Positions 46,954 to 55,866 are shown, counted from the first letter of the stretch. The stretch is DNA of 64,000 bases from Sphingopyxis sp. GW247-27LB (GCF_002277025.1 NZ_NIWD01000009.1:450459-514458), one strand, 5' to 3'. Numbers and translations are program-made. Notes: a model not told the origin generated them from the letters alone.

Positions 46954-47439
46954 CTAACGGTCGCGCAGCGGACGCCGCGCGACGTCGTTCTCGATGATGT
47001 TGCTGATCGCGATCAGCGTCGTGAACGAATGGATGCCCTTGTCCTCGCCCAGCGCGCGGCGGGTGAAGGCGTCATATTCCTCCATCGTGGCGACCTGGAC
47101 CCGCAGCAGGAAATCATCCTCGCCGGTGACGTCCCACGCGCCGGTCACCTCGGGATGATGCACGATCGCGCGCGCGAAGCCGTCCATCGCCTGCGGCCCG
47201 GCCTGTTGCATCTGGACGAGGACGTGCATGGTCAGCGCCGAACCGGTGAGCACCGGGTTCACCACCGCGATATCGGCGACGATGACCTTCTCTTCGCGCA
47301 GCCGCCTGAGCCGGCGTAGCACCGCCGATACCGACAGCCCGACCTTCTCCGCCAGCACCCGCGCGGGCTGAAGATTATCCTCGCGCACCAACTCCAGCAG
47401 TCGGCGGTCGAATCGGTCCAGATCGATCATTTTTCGCAT
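46954..47439 (-). CDS. Lrp/AsnC family transcriptional regulator
   Basis: 161 residues. N-terminal winged helix-turn-helix (IDLDRFDRRLLELVREDNLQPARVLAEKVGLSVSAVLRRLRRLREE) and RAM/AsnC ligand domain (VVNPVLTGSALTMHVLVQM ... VTGAWDVTGEDDFLLRVQVATMEEYDAF). An amino-acid-responsive regulator. Two starts are possible (47439 or 47430). A perfect inverted repeat (47431-47461) spans the start and the upstream DNA, suggesting autoregulation and control of the divergent small gene at 47575. Confidence 0.9.
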   Translation of the reverse strand: MRKMIDLDRFDRRLLELVREDNLQPARVLAEKVGLSVSAVLRRLRRLREEKVIVADIAVVNPVLTGSALTMHVLVQMQQAGPQAMDGFARAIVHHPEVTGAWDVTGEDDFLLRVQVATMEEYDAFTRRALGEDKGIHSFTTLIAISNIIENDVARRPLRDR

Positions 47440-47461
47440 AAAATTCTCTGTAATGCGAAAA
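47431..47461. promoter_or_regulatory. Inverted repeat at the lrp-like gene start, possible operator
   Basis: TTTTCGCAT (47431-47439) and ATGCGAAAA (47453-47461) are perfect inverted copies, 13 nt apart. The left arm overlaps the regulator's first codons. A/T-rich flanks with TCGC cores suit Lrp-family binding, but the site is inferred from position and symmetry only. Confidence 0.55.
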
Positions 47462-47574
47462 TTGGTCGCAGACACAGTGAATTTAGGCGCCAATAGCCGC
47501 CGGTGCGGACGTAGAAGAGAGGTGTCCGGGCCGTCCCTCTCCCATCCTGCGGCTCGGACGGCAGGAGACAGATA

Positions 47575-47730
47575 ATGACCCATCGCCCCGCCAACTGGCT
47601 CAGCCGCGTCTGGACCACCGTCACCGAAAGCTCGGCCGCAGCGGTCGCCATCCACTATGCCGCGCCGTGGAACCCGCCCGCGGTTCCCCCGCGTCGGGCC
47701 GAGTCGCGCCGCGGCGCCTGCGCGGCTTGA
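47575..47730 (+). CDS. Possible 51-residue small protein divergent from the Lrp-like gene
   Basis: ATG at 47575 with a good ribosome-binding site (AGGAG, 7-nt spacing), reading MTHRPANWLSRVWTTVTESSAAA to GACAA. The middle (VAIHYAAPWNPPAVPP) is hydrophobic/proline-rich, and the tail is arginine-rich (PPRRAESRRGACAA). No signal peptide, membrane helix or known family. The 135-nt region before it carries the Lrp-type inverted repeat and a CCGTCC / GGACGG hairpin (about 47532-47561). It ends 9 nt before the convergent patatin stop. It could be a regulated small protein or a leader peptide; coding status is unproved. Confidence 0.5.
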   Translation: MTHRPANWLSRVWTTVTESSAAAVAIHYAAPWNPPAVPPRRAESRRGACAA

Positions 47731-47739
47731 TCGCGACGA

Positions 47740-48702
47740 TCAACTGAGCAGCGGTTCGAGCGCATCCCATTCATGCTCGACCGCGCGGCGGCCCGCGTCG
47801 ATCGCGGCGCGGATCTTCGCGGGGTCGAATTCCAGCGTTTCCGAATATTCTTCCTCGGGCTCGATGATCCGGATCGGCGCGAAGCGATAGCGGGCGATCT
47901 GGACATCGAGCGGCCGGAGAATGCGCGCGGCCTGCGCGCCGCCGATGCCCTCGGACTGGAGCGCGCGAAGCTGCGCTTCGCGCGCCGCGATCAGATCGTT
48001 GATCAGCGCGGCGCCGGCGAGGTCGTTGGCCGACACCTCGGATTGCAGGATATCGACCGCGCGCAGCCCGATCTTGATCAGATTGCCGTAAGTACGGACC
48101 CGTCCCGGCTGCGGCGCGGGCGAAGCGCGCACCGCGATCACGCCGCGCGGGTTCATCTCCAGCGCGGCGCTTAGCGGCGTCACGTCGCGCACCCCGCCGT
48201 CGACCCATTGTTCCTCGGTCCCGTCGCGCGCGCGGGTCTTCAGGGGATCGAAGAACAGCGGCATCGCGCAGCTCGCATAGACCCAATTGTGGATGCCGGG
48301 CACGCTCTCGTCGATGCTGCGATAGGTGCCGGTGCCGAGGTTGACGACGCCGAGCAGCAGCTTGCGCCCGCTCGCCGCGAGCTTGTCCTCGTCGGCGAAG
48401 CCCTTGAGCAGGCGCTTCAATGGCGCGGCGTCGTAGATCGCATCCTCGCCGAGGATGCCGCCGACGACGCCGAGCGGCCGCTCCTTGTAGATCGAACCAT
48501 TGCCCTTGATGCCGAGCCACGCGTCGAGCAGGCCGGGCACATCGTCCTGCGCGACCCCCAATGCCTGAATCGCGCCGGTCGAAACGCCGGCGACGATATC
48601 GATGCGGACGCCGCGGTTGACGACGAGTTCGTGGACGACCCCGACCTGAAACGCGCCCTTGGCGCCGCCGCCGCTCAGCACGATCGCAAGACCGCCCGCC
48701 AT
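47740..48702 (-). CDS. Patatin-like phospholipase
   Basis: 320 residues. Patatin fold: oxyanion loop SGGGAKGAF (10-18), nucleophile elbow GVSTG with Ser41, and the catalytic-dyad Asp168 in WVDGGVRD. No signal peptide. It hydrolyses lipid acyl esters; the substrate is not readable from sequence. The C-terminal half (ANDLAGAALINDLIAAREAQLRAL ... RYRFAPIRIIEPEEEY) is helical and typical of RssA/YlbK-like bacterial members. Monocistronic, with a repeat upstream. Confidence 0.9.
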   Translation of the reverse strand: MAGGLAIVLSGGGAKGAFQVGVVHELVVNRGVRIDIVAGVSTGAIQALGVAQDDVPGLLDAWLGIKGNGSIYKERPLGVVGGILGEDAIYDAAPLKRLLKGFADEDKLAASGRKLLLGVVNLGTGTYRSIDESVPGIHNWVYASCAMPLFFDPLKTRARDGTEEQWVDGGVRDVTPLSAALEMNPRGVIAVRASPAPQPGRVRTYGNLIKIGLRAVDILQSEVSANDLAGAALINDLIAAREAQLRALQSEGIGGAQAARILRPLDVQIARYRFAPIRIIEPEEEYSETLEFDPAKIRAAIDAGRRAVEHEWDALEPLLS

Positions 48703-48806
48703 GCCTGCTCTCCTTCGGAAGCGCGCAGTTTACAGCATGTCCGGGCGGGTGCGAAGGGGTGGGTGTTCTTATCGGCGCTGCGTCCGTTTTGGGGTGGTTT
48801 GAGCCA

Positions 48807-48923
48807 TTCCCCTCCCTTTCAGGGAGGGGTTAGGGGTGGGTGCGCGAGCGGAGCGAGCCCGCAAAAGAACGCCGCCTTCGGCGGCTACCCACCCCCAGCC
48901 CCTCCCTAGAAGGGAGGGGAGAA
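48807..48923. repeat. Palindromic intergenic repeat, family 2, copy 2
   Basis: CCCCTCCCTTTCAGGGAGGGG, then TAGGGGTGGGTGCG, an inner GCCGCCTTCGGCGGC hairpin, then ACCCACCCCCAGCCCC and a second CCCTCCCT / AGGGAGGG hairpin. Lies between the patatin start and the divK stop; the 271-nt gap holds no gene. Confidence 0.85.
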
Positions 48924-48973
48924 GGTATGGCCGCAACCGGTCGCTTCCGGACCTACGCCATCATCTTCGCCCC

Positions 48974-49336
48974 TCAGGCGAACACCCCCACGCTCTCGAT
49001 GAACTTGATCACCGAAATCGGCTTCGAGACATAGGCCTCGGCCCCCGCAGCGCGGATCTGTTCCTCGTCGCCCTTCCCCGCATAGGCGGTGACCGCCATG
49101 ATCGGCACGGGTTTCAGCGCGGGATCGGCCTTCATCTGGCCGATCAGCTCGAGCCCGCTGACGTGCGGCAGCTGGATGTCCATGATGATGAGGTCGGGCG
49201 ACACTTCGCGCGCCTTCGCCAGCGCGTCGCGGCCGTCGCGTACCGGGTGCGCGCTATAGCCATGGGCATTCAGAAGGTCGCAGAACAGGCGGAGGTTGAG
49301 TTCATTGTCCTCGACCACCAATATGGTCTTGCCCAT
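48974..49336 (-). CDS. divK: Single-domain response regulator DivK
   Basis: 120 residues, receiver domain only. Acidic pocket VVEDNELNLRLF (Glu9, Asp10), phosphoacceptor Asp53 in LIIMDIQLPHVSG, Thr83 and Lys105 (YVSKPISV). The MDIQLP and SKPIS motifs and the ILVVEDNELNLRLFCDLL start match DivK, which in Caulobacter controls the CckA-CtrA cell-cycle pathway. The start at 49336 fits the family; DUF3572, commonly its neighbour, lies divergently 91 nt away. Confidence 0.9.
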   Translation of the reverse strand: MGKTILVVEDNELNLRLFCDLLNAHGYSAHPVRDGRDALAKAREVSPDLIIMDIQLPHVSGLELIGQMKADPALKPVPIMAVTAYAGKGDEEQIRAAGAEAYVSKPISVIKFIESVGVFA

Positions 49337-49426
49337 GATTTTGGCTTTCCCCGCTTGCGTCCGCGGCCCGTTTAGGCGAATCGGCCGCATGACACAATTG
49401 CCTCGCGACCAAGGGGATTTTCGGAC

Positions 49427-49699
49427 GTGAATGACGGCGATGAAGCGCTGGCGCTCCACGCGCTCGGCTGGATATTGGCCGACGAGCCGCGCGCCGAACG
49501 GCTGCTCGGCATGACCGGCCTGACGCCGGAGGGCCTGCGCGCCTCGCTCGGGCAGCGGGCGACGCTGGGCGCGGTCCTGTCGTTTCTGGCCGCGCACGAG
49601 CCCGACCTTGTCGCCTGCGCGGCGGCACTCGATAGGGAGCCCGAGACACTTGCGGCCGCGGCGCGCCGCCTCGAAGGACTGGAAGGACAAGACGCATGA
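49427..49699 (+). CDS. DUF3572 family protein
   Basis: 90 residues starting with GTG (MNDGDEALALHALGWILADEPRAERLLGMTGLTPEGLRASL). It matches the alphaproteobacterial DUF3572 pattern, a small helical protein of unknown function often found beside divK. Overlaps the next gene by 4 nt (ATGA). Confidence 0.8.
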   Translation: MNDGDEALALHALGWILADEPRAERLLGMTGLTPEGLRASLGQRATLGAVLSFLAAHEPDLVACAAALDREPETLAAAARRLEGLEGQDA

Positions 49700-50337
49700 C
49701 CCGCCCGCTCGTCATCACCGATTGCGACGAGGTGCTGATGCACATGGTCGTGCCCTTCGCGAAATGGGTCGACGAGGCGCATGGCGTGCTGTTCCGCATG
49801 GAGGATGCGAGCTTCGCCGGCGCGTTGAAGCGCAAGGAGTGCGGCACGCCTCTGGAAGCGGCCGAGGTCTGGCCGCTGCTCGACGGTTTCTTCCGCACCG
49901 AAATGGCGCGCCAAACGCCCATCCCCGGCGCGATGGCGGCGATGGCGGCGATCGGTGCCGAGGCCGATATCGTCGTTCTCACCAACGTCGGCCCCGACCA
50001 TCAGGTCGCGCGCGGCGCGCAGCTGGCCGCGCTCGGGTTCGGCGCGCCGGTGATCGGCAGCCGCGGCGGCAAGGGCGAACCGGTGCGTCGCCTGCTCGAC
50101 GAGCGGCAGCCAAGCGTCGCCGTCTTCATCGACGACCTCGCCGGTCATCATGCGTCGGTCGCGGCCGAAGCGCCCGAGGTGTGGCGCCTGCACATGGTCG
50201 GCGAGCCCGCGATCGCCGACAAGATCACTCCCTCCCCCCACGCGCACGCGCGGATCGATAATTGGGCCGCGGCGCAGGACTGGATCCTCGCGCGGCTCGC
50301 CGAAAACATTCCGGCCCCGGGCCCCGAACTGGTATAA
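49696..50337 (+). CDS. HAD-family hydrolase
   Basis: 213 residues. Motif I is TDCDEVLMHMV, with Asp8 and Asp10 by HAD pattern (the second acidic residue is followed by Glu), motif II VVLTNVGPDHQ, motif III Lys in GGKGEPVRRLL and motif IV FIDDLAGHH. A phosphatase-like protein of unknown substrate. Coupled to DUF3572 (ATGA); the RidA gene follows after 10 nt, so DUF3572-HAD-RidA-FemAB-like may be one operon. Confidence 0.85.
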   Translation: MTRPLVITDCDEVLMHMVVPFAKWVDEAHGVLFRMEDASFAGALKRKECGTPLEAAEVWPLLDGFFRTEMARQTPIPGAMAAMAAIGAEADIVVLTNVGPDHQVARGAQLAALGFGAPVIGSRGGKGEPVRRLLDERQPSVAVFIDDLAGHHASVAAEAPEVWRLHMVGEPAIADKITPSPHAHARIDNWAAAQDWILARLAENIPAPGPELV

Positions 50338-50347
50338 AGGATATTCC

Positions 50348-50812
50348 ATGGACATTGCCGCCAAACTCGCCGACCTCGGCCTCGAACTTCCCAGGCCCGC
50401 CGCGCCGGTCGCCGCCTATGTGCCCGTCGTCGAGCATGGCGGACTGCTCCACATCAGCGGACAATTGCCGTTTCGCGACGGACAGGTCGTGACCGGCCGG
50501 CTCGGCGACGATACCGACGTCGCGAGCGGCTACGATGCCGCGCGCCGCTGCGCCTTGATGCTGGTCGCCCAGGTCGGGCAGGCGCTGGGCGGCGACTGGT
50601 CGCGGGTCGAGCGCATCGTGAAGCTGGGCGTGTTCGTGAACAGCGCCCCGAATTTCACCGACCAGGCGAAGGTCGCCAACGGCGCGTCGGAGCTGTTCGA
50701 AGCCTTGTTCGGCGAAGCGGGCCGCCATGCGCGCGCGGCCGTCGGCGTCGCGGTGCTGCCGCTCGGCGCCGCGGTCGAGGCCGACGCGATCGTCGCGGTG
50801 AAGCCCGCCTAG
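50348..50812 (+). CDS. RidA family (YjgF-like) protein
   Basis: 154 residues, in the YjgF/YER057c/UK114 family: GLELPRPAAPVAAYVPVVEHGGLLHISGQLPFRDGQ ... VERIVKLGVFVNSAPNF ... GRHARAAVGVAVLPLGAAVEADAIVAV. The family deaminates reactive enamine/imine intermediates. The catalytic arginine of archetypal RidA (in the RxAVxVxxLP segment) corresponds here to ARAAVGVAVLP. Sits between a HAD gene and a FemAB-like gene. Confidence 0.88.
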   Translation: MDIAAKLADLGLELPRPAAPVAAYVPVVEHGGLLHISGQLPFRDGQVVTGRLGDDTDVASGYDAARRCALMLVAQVGQALGGDWSRVERIVKLGVFVNSAPNFTDQAKVANGASELFEALFGEAGRHARAAVGVAVLPLGAAVEADAIVAVKPA

Positions 50813-50818
50813 GATCCG

Positions 50819-51967
50819 ATGGCCGAAGCCGACCCGCCCGCCCGTACCATCTCGCTCGGCACCGGAGTCGCCGCGGTCGAGGCGGCGGCGTGGGACGCGC
50901 TGGCGGGCGGCTTCAACCCTTTCGTCGGCCATGATTTCCTCTCGCTCCTCGAGGAGTCGGGCAGCGTCGGGCCGGGCACCGGCTGGCAGGCGGCACCGCT
51001 GCTGATCGAGGATGCGGCCGGAACGCTGGTCGCCGCCGCGCCCGCCTATCTCAAGTCGCACAGCCAGGGCGAATATGTCTTCGACCACGCCTGGGCCGAT
51101 GCGTGGGAACGTGCGGGCGGTGCTTATTATCCGAAGCTGCAGATCGCGGCGCCTTTCACGCCCGTGCCGGGCCCGCGGCTGCTCGCGCAGAATGAGGACG
51201 ACGCGCGGCTGCTGATCCGCGCCGCCGAAGCCGTGGTGCGGCAGAACGAGCTGTCCTCGGCGCACGCGACCTTCGTCGCGCCCGAGCAGATGCCGCTGTT
51301 CGAGGCGGCGGGCTGGCTGGTGCGCCGCGACGTCCAGTTCCATTTCGCCAACCGGGGTTATGCGAGCTTCGACGATTTCCTCGCCACATTGACCTCAGCC
51401 AAGCGCAAGCAGCTTCGCAAGGAACGCGCGCGGGCGGTGCAGGGCCTGCGGATCGAGGAGGTGACCGGCGGCGCGATCGAGCCCGCGCATTGGGATGCGA
51501 TGTGGGCCTTCTATCAGGATACGGGCGCGCGCAAATGGGGGCATCCCTATCTGACGCGCGCGGCATTCGACCTGATGGGCGCGCGAATGGCGGATCGCAT
51601 CATCCTGGTTTTCGCCTATGCGGGCGAGGAGCCGATTGCGGGGGCGATGCACTTCCTCGGCGCCGACACGCTTTACGGTCGCTATTGGGGCTGCCTTTCC
51701 GACATCCCCTATCTGCATTTCGAGCTTTGCTATTATCGCGCGATCGATATCGCGATCGCGCGCGGCCTATCGCGCGTCGAGGCGGGCGCGCAGGGTGGGC
51801 ACAAGCTCGCGCGCGGCTATGGCCCGGTCGCGACCTGGTCGGCGCATTTCATCGCCGATCCGGGCTTCCGCCGCGCGGTGTCCGACTTTCTGGAGCGCGA
51901 GCGCGCGGCCGAGGAGCAGGAGCTCGAATGGCTGGAAGGGCATATGCCCTTTCGGCGGAAGGATTAG
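50819..51967 (+). CDS. FemAB-like / DUF482 acyltransferase
   Basis: 382 residues. PF04339-like GNAT protein: FNPFVGHDFLSLLEESGSVGPGTGWQAAPLLIED at the start, EYVFDHAWADAWERAGGAYYPKLQIAAPFTPVPGPRLL in the middle, and CYYRAIDIAIARGLSRVEAGAQGGHKLARGYGPV near the end. The double GNAT-fold layout resembles the FemAB peptidoglycan peptide-bridge enzymes, but in Gram-negatives the role is unknown. The stop overlaps the convergent Sel1 gene stop by 4 nt. Confidence 0.85.
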   Translation: MAEADPPARTISLGTGVAAVEAAAWDALAGGFNPFVGHDFLSLLEESGSVGPGTGWQAAPLLIEDAAGTLVAAAPAYLKSHSQGEYVFDHAWADAWERAGGAYYPKLQIAAPFTPVPGPRLLAQNEDDARLLIRAAEAVVRQNELSSAHATFVAPEQMPLFEAAGWLVRRDVQFHFANRGYASFDDFLATLTSAKRKQLRKERARAVQGLRIEEVTGGAIEPAHWDAMWAFYQDTGARKWGHPYLTRAAFDLMGARMADRIILVFAYAGEEPIAGAMHFLGADTLYGRYWGCLSDIPYLHFELCYYRAIDIAIARGLSRVEAGAQGGHKLARGYGPVATWSAHFIADPGFRRAVSDFLERERAAEEQELEWLEGHMPFRRKD

Positions 51968-52278
51968 GCCGCGAAGCGCCGCGCCGCGGGCCGCCGGGCG
52001 GTCTCGTCGAGCCAGGCGCGCGCCTGGCGCTGCGCCTCGGCGATCTCGTCGCGGCTCATTTCGTCCGACAGGTCGGCGCGGCATTGCTGCCCCTCGACGC
52101 TGCCGCCGAGCGCGGCGAGGTTGAACCATTTATGCGCCTGGATCAGGTCGACATCGACACCGCCGGTGCCGGTCGAAAAGGCTATGCCGAGATCGAAATA
52201 GGCATTGGCGTCGCCGCGCGCCGCGTCGAGCAGCCGGCTTTCGATCAGATATTGGGCAGACTTCAGACTGTTCGCCAT
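51964..52278 (-). CDS. Sel1-repeat small protein
   Basis: 104 residues. One to two Sel1-like (TPR-type) helical repeats: ANAYFDLGIAFSTGTGGVDVDLIQAHKWFNLAALGGSVEGQQCRADLSDEM. No signal peptide, so probably a cytoplasmic adaptor. AGGGGG lies 6 nt before the ATG. The upstream 136 nt before the family-1 repeat contain a TTGACC-like sequence that could be its promoter; no clear -10 seen. Confidence 0.82.
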   Translation of the reverse strand: MANSLKSAQYLIESRLLDAARGDANAYFDLGIAFSTGTGGVDVDLIQAHKWFNLAALGGSVEGQQCRADLSDEMSRDEIAEAQRQARAWLDETARRPAARRFAA

Positions 52279-52414
52279 GATAACCCCCTTTGCTTCCCCC
52301 CACAGGAAGCTTCGCCCCCAACCTTGCGGTTCATGGTCAACAAAGCGTTAACGATGGGGTGAATTTTTTGGGGATATCGCAGGGAGCTGTCGGAAATCGG
52401 CCATTTCCTGCCGC

Positions 52415-52529
52415 GTCATTGCGAGCCCTTCGACTGCCTTGCAGGCGCTCAGGATGAACTACGCGAAGCAATCCAGGGGCGGTTTGCGCGCATTCCGGAT
52501 TGCCGCGCGGCTTCGCAGCTCGCAATGAC
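52415..52529. repeat. Palindromic intergenic repeat, family 1, copy 3
   Basis: GTCATTGCGAGCCCTTCG to CAGCTCGCAATGAC. The inner part (TGCCTTGCAGGCGCTCAGG and GCGAAGCAATCCAGG / CCGGATTGCCGCGCGGC) parallels copy 2. It sits just after the panC stop. Confidence 0.85.
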
Positions 52530-52538
52530 GGGGTTGTC

Positions 52539-53378
52539 TTACCCCACCGCCAGATTGTCGATCAGCCGCGTTTTTCCCATCCGCGCCGCGGCGAGCAGGC
52601 GCGCGGGCTGCCTGAGCACCGTCAATCGTTCGAGACTGTTCGCGTCGGCGAGCGCGACATAATCGACGCTGTCGAAGCCCCCGGCAACGATCGCCGCCTT
52701 GGCCTCGGCGAGCGCCTCCGCAACATCGGCGCCGCTCGCGATCGCCGCCGCCGCCGCCTTCAGCGCCTTGGGGAAGGCCGCTGCCGCGGCGCGCTGCTCT
52801 TTCGTCAGATAGGCATTGCGCGACGACAGCGCGAGGCCGTCGGCGTCGCGCGCGATCGGCGCGCCCAATATGTCGAGCCCGAAATCGAGATCGCGCGCCA
52901 TGCGGCGGATGATCGCGAGCTGCTGCCAGTCCTTTTCGCCGAAGAGGGCGATGTCGGGGCGGACCTGGTTGAGCAGCTTGGCGACGACCGTCGCGACGCC
53001 GTCGAAATGGCCGGGCCGCGCCGCGCCGCAATAATCGGCGCCGAGTTCGGCGACCTCGATATGCGTGCTATGGCCCTCGGGATACATGACCGATACGTCT
53101 GGCGCCCAGAGCAGCGCCGCCTTTTCCTCGACCAGCAGCGCGGCGTCGCGCGCCTCGTCGCGTGGATAGGCGGCGAAATCCTCGTTCGGGCCGAATTGCG
53201 TCGGATTGACGAAGATCGACACGACGACATGGTCGGCGACGCGGCGCGCCATCCGCACCAGCGACAGATGCCCATCGTGCAGCGCGCCCATCGTCGGGAC
53301 CAGCGCGACGCTTTTTCCGCCCTGCTTCAGTGCCGAAACGGCACGGTGAAGCGTGGCGATATCACGGATGATTTGCAC
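52539..53378 (-). CDS. panC: Pantothenate synthetase
   Basis: 279 residues. ATP-dependent condensation of pantoate and beta-alanine. SVALVPTMGALHDGHLSLVR (HxGH motif at residues ~34-37), FVNPTQFGPNEDFAAYPR, and FGEKDWQQLAIIRRM are all present; the KMSKS-like end is SSRNAYLT. Start is GTG 53378 (VQIIRDIATLHRAV), preceded by GGAGGGCGGGCAAGG; the much longer frame upstream runs through antisense mipZ and is rejected. Divergent from mipZ across 84 nt. Confidence 0.95.
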   Translation of the reverse strand: MQIIRDIATLHRAVSALKQGGKSVALVPTMGALHDGHLSLVRMARRVADHVVVSIFVNPTQFGPNEDFAAYPRDEARDAALLVEEKAALLWAPDVSVMYPEGHSTHIEVAELGADYCGAARPGHFDGVATVVAKLLNQVRPDIALFGEKDWQQLAIIRRMARDLDFGLDILGAPIARDADGLALSSRNAYLTKEQRAAAAAFPKALKAAAAAIASGADVAEALAEAKAAIVAGGFDSVDYVALADANSLERLTVLRQPARLLAAARMGKTRLIDNLAVG

Positions 53379-53462
53379 CCTTGCCCGCCCTCCGATATTG
53401 GCGGCGCCTATACGCCACCGATGCGGTTGCCATGCCGCGCCAACAGGAAAATCGCAACGGTC

Positions 53463-54272
53463 ATGACGACGCCCGCACCGCACCGCATCATCTTTGCCAA
53501 TGAAAAGGGCGGGACGGGCAAATCGACCTGCGCCGTGCATTTCGCGGTCGCGCTGACCAGTCTCGGCTGGCGCGTCGCGGGGATCGACCTCGACCCGCGC
53601 CAGCGCACCTTCCACCGCTATCTCGAAAATCGCGAGAATACCGCGAAGCGCCGCGGCATCGAGCTTCCGACGCCCCTGTTCGAGGTGTTCGAGGGATCGA
53701 CGATCGAGGAACTCGACGCCCAGGTCGCGCGGCTCGCCGAGGGGGCCGACTATTTCGTTGCCGACACGCCGGGGCGCGACGATATCTTCGCGCGCCACCT
53801 CGCGACCAGCGCCGATACGCTGGTCACCCCGATCAACGACAGCTTCATCGACTTCGACCTGATCGGTCAGGTCGACCCCGAGACCTTCCAGGTCACCCGC
53901 CCCAGCTTCTATTCCGAGCTGATCTGGGACACGCGCAAGGCGCGGGCGAAGAGCGACGGGCGGACGATCGACTGGATCATCCTCAGGAACCGTCTCCAGC
54001 ATGTCGACGCGCACAATATGCGCCGCGTCGGCGAGGCGCTGAACCAGCTGTCGCGCCGCGTCGGTTTCCGCGTCATCCCGGGGCTCGGCGAGCGCGTCAT
54101 CTATCGCGAACTCTTCCCGGCCGGGCTGACCTTGCTCGACAAGGCGCATCTCGGCGGCATGGGCATCGGCCATGTCGTCGCGCGGCAGGAACTGCGCGAA
54201 GCGATGGGGGGATTGAACCTTCCAGCGCGCGAGCGGTTGCACCCGGACGGGGATTTGTTCGCCGCCGCCTGA
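53463..54272 (+). CDS. mipZ: Division-plane positioning ATPase MipZ
   Basis: 269 residues, ParA/MinD family with the deviant Walker A KGGTGKST (15-22) and ADTPGRDD (Walker B region). RLQHVDAHNMRRVGEALNQLSRRVGFRVIPGLGERVIYRELFPAGLTLLD is typical of MipZ. In Caulobacter MipZ forms a bipolar gradient from ParB and inhibits FtsZ away from midcell; sphingomonads are expected to use it in place of Min. ATG 53463 gives the family N-terminus; the pgm gene follows by 27 nt. Confidence 0.92.
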   Translation: MTTPAPHRIIFANEKGGTGKSTCAVHFAVALTSLGWRVAGIDLDPRQRTFHRYLENRENTAKRRGIELPTPLFEVFEGSTIEELDAQVARLAEGADYFVADTPGRDDIFARHLATSADTLVTPINDSFIDFDLIGQVDPETFQVTRPSFYSELIWDTRKARAKSDGRTIDWIILRNRLQHVDAHNMRRVGEALNQLSRRVGFRVIPGLGERVIYRELFPAGLTLLDKAHLGGMGIGHVVARQELREAMGGLNLPARERLHPDGDLFAAA

Positions 54273-54299
54273 CCCGTCGATTTCGCAGGAGCGCCCGCC

Positions 54300-55682
54300 A
54301 TGACCCATGTTTTCCATCCGACCCTGCTGCGCGAATATGACATTCGCGGCGTCGTTGGCGACACGCTGTCGGCGGCGGATGCGCGCGCGATCGGGCGCAG
54401 CTTCGGCACGCTGATCGCCCGTGCGGGGGGCAAGCGGGTCGCGGTCGGTTACGACGGGCGCCTGTCGTCGCCGATGCTCGAGGCGGCGGTGGTCGAGGGG
54501 CTCAACGCCGCGGGCGTCGATGCGCTGCGCGTCGGGCTGGGGCCGACGCCGATGCTCTATTATGCGGCGTCAACCGAAGAGGTGGACGGCGGCATACAGG
54601 TAACCGGCAGCCACAATCCCCCCGACTATAACGGCTTCAAGATGGTGTTTGAGGGGCGTCCCTTCTTCGGCGCCGACATTCAGCGGATCGGCGAACTCGC
54701 CGCCGCGGGCGACTGGGAAAGCGGCGACGGCACGGCGCAAAGCATCGACATCGTCGACGCCTATGTCGACCGGCTGGTCGAGGGTTTCGCCGGCGGCGCC
54801 TTCCGTATCGGTTGGGACGCGGGCAACGGCGCCGCGGGCACCGTCATCGAAAAGCTCGCGGCGCGCCTGCCGGGCGAGCATCATCTTCTCTTCACCCAAA
54901 TCGACGGCCATTTTCCGAACCACCATCCCGATCCGACGGTCGAGGCGAATCTGGCCGACCTTCGGAAGCTCGTCGCCGAGAAGAGCCTCGATTTCGGCGT
55001 CGCTTTCGATGGAGACGGCGACCGCATCGGCGCGATCGACGGCGAGGGCCGGGTGATCTGGGGCGACCAGCTCCTCCAGATATACGCCGCGGCGGTGCTG
55101 AAGGAGATGCCCGGCGCGACGGTCATCGCCGATGTGAAGGCGAGCCAGGCGCTGTTCGACCGCGTCGCCGAACTCGGCGGCAAACCGCTGATGTGGAAGA
55201 CCGGGCATAGCCTGATCAAGGCGAAGATGAAGGAAACCGGCAGTCCGCTCGCGGGCGAGATGAGCGGGCATATCTTCTTCGCCGACCGCTATTACGGCTA
55301 TGACGACGCGCCTTATGCCGCGGTGCGGCTGATCGAGGCCGCGACTAAGCTCGGCAAGAGCGTCACGACCTTGCGCGGCGATATGGCGCCGATGGTCAAC
55401 ACGCCCGAGCTGCGTTTCCAGGTCGACGAGGCGCGCAAGTTTGCCATTGTGGACGAGGTTCTGGATCGTCTCGCCGCGTCGGGGGCGACGGTCGACCGCA
55501 CCGACGGCGCGCGCGTCCGCACCGAGGACGGCTGGTGGCTGCTCCGCGCCTCGAACACCCAGGACGTGCTCGTCGCCCGTGCCGAGGCGAAAGACGAGGC
55601 CGCCCTCGCCCGCCTCGTCGCCGCGATCGACGATCAACTCGCCCGGTCGGGCGTCGCCCGCGGAGAGTCGGTGGGGCATTGA
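54300..55682 (+). CDS. pgmG: Phosphomannomutase / phosphoglucomutase (PgmG-type)
   Basis: 460 residues, alpha-D-phosphohexomutase superfamily. Phosphoserine loop [15 protein letters not shown] (Ser104), metal loop [10 protein letters not shown], sugar-specificity loop GEMSGHIFF and phosphate-binding RASNTQD. Interconverts mannose-1-/glucose-1-phosphate and their 6-phosphates, feeding exopolysaccharide and LPS sugars. The name pgmG follows the sphingan producers and is a fair but unproved analogy. Starts 27 nt after mipZ; ends at a family-2 repeat. Confidence 0.9.
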   Translation: MTHVFHPTLLREYDIRGVVGDTLSAADARAIGRSFGTLIARAGGKRVAVGYDGRLSSPMLEAAVVEGLNAAGVDALRVGLGPTPMLYYAASTEEVDGGIQVTGSHNPPDYNGFKMVFEGRPFFGADIQRIGELAAAGDWESGDGTAQSIDIVDAYVDRLVEGFAGGAFRIGWDAGNGAAGTVIEKLAARLPGEHHLLFTQIDGHFPNHHPDPTVEANLADLRKLVAEKSLDFGVAFDGDGDRIGAIDGEGRVIWGDQLLQIYAAAVLKEMPGATVIADVKASQALFDRVAELGGKPLMWKTGHSLIKAKMKETGSPLAGEMSGHIFFADRYYGYDDAPYAAVRLIEAATKLGKSVTTLRGDMAPMVNTPELRFQVDEARKFAIVDEVLDRLAASGATVDRTDGARVRTEDGWWLLRASNTQDVLVARAEAKDEAALARLVAAIDDQLARSGVARGESVGH

Positions 55683-55782
55683 TTCTCCCCTCCCTGAAAG
55701 GGAGGGGTCGGGGGTGGGTGTGCGGCCAAGGAAGAACGCCTGCGGCGACCCACCCCCAGCCCCTCCCTTTCAGGGAGGGGAG
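55683..55782. repeat. Palindromic intergenic repeat, family 2, copy 3
   Basis: CTCCCCTCCCTGAAAGGGAGG, then TCGGGGGTGGGTG, a short variable centre, ACCCACCCCCAGCCCC, then CTCCCTTTCAGGGAGGGGAG. Almost exact match to copy 2 in both outer hairpins. Starts directly after the pgm stop. Confidence 0.88.
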
Positions 55783-55866
55783 CTCCTGCAAAAATCTTGC
55801 CAGATTGACCTGCGCGCCGCGCCTGGGGTAACGCCCCAACGGGGCTAGAACGGATCCAAGCTGAGC

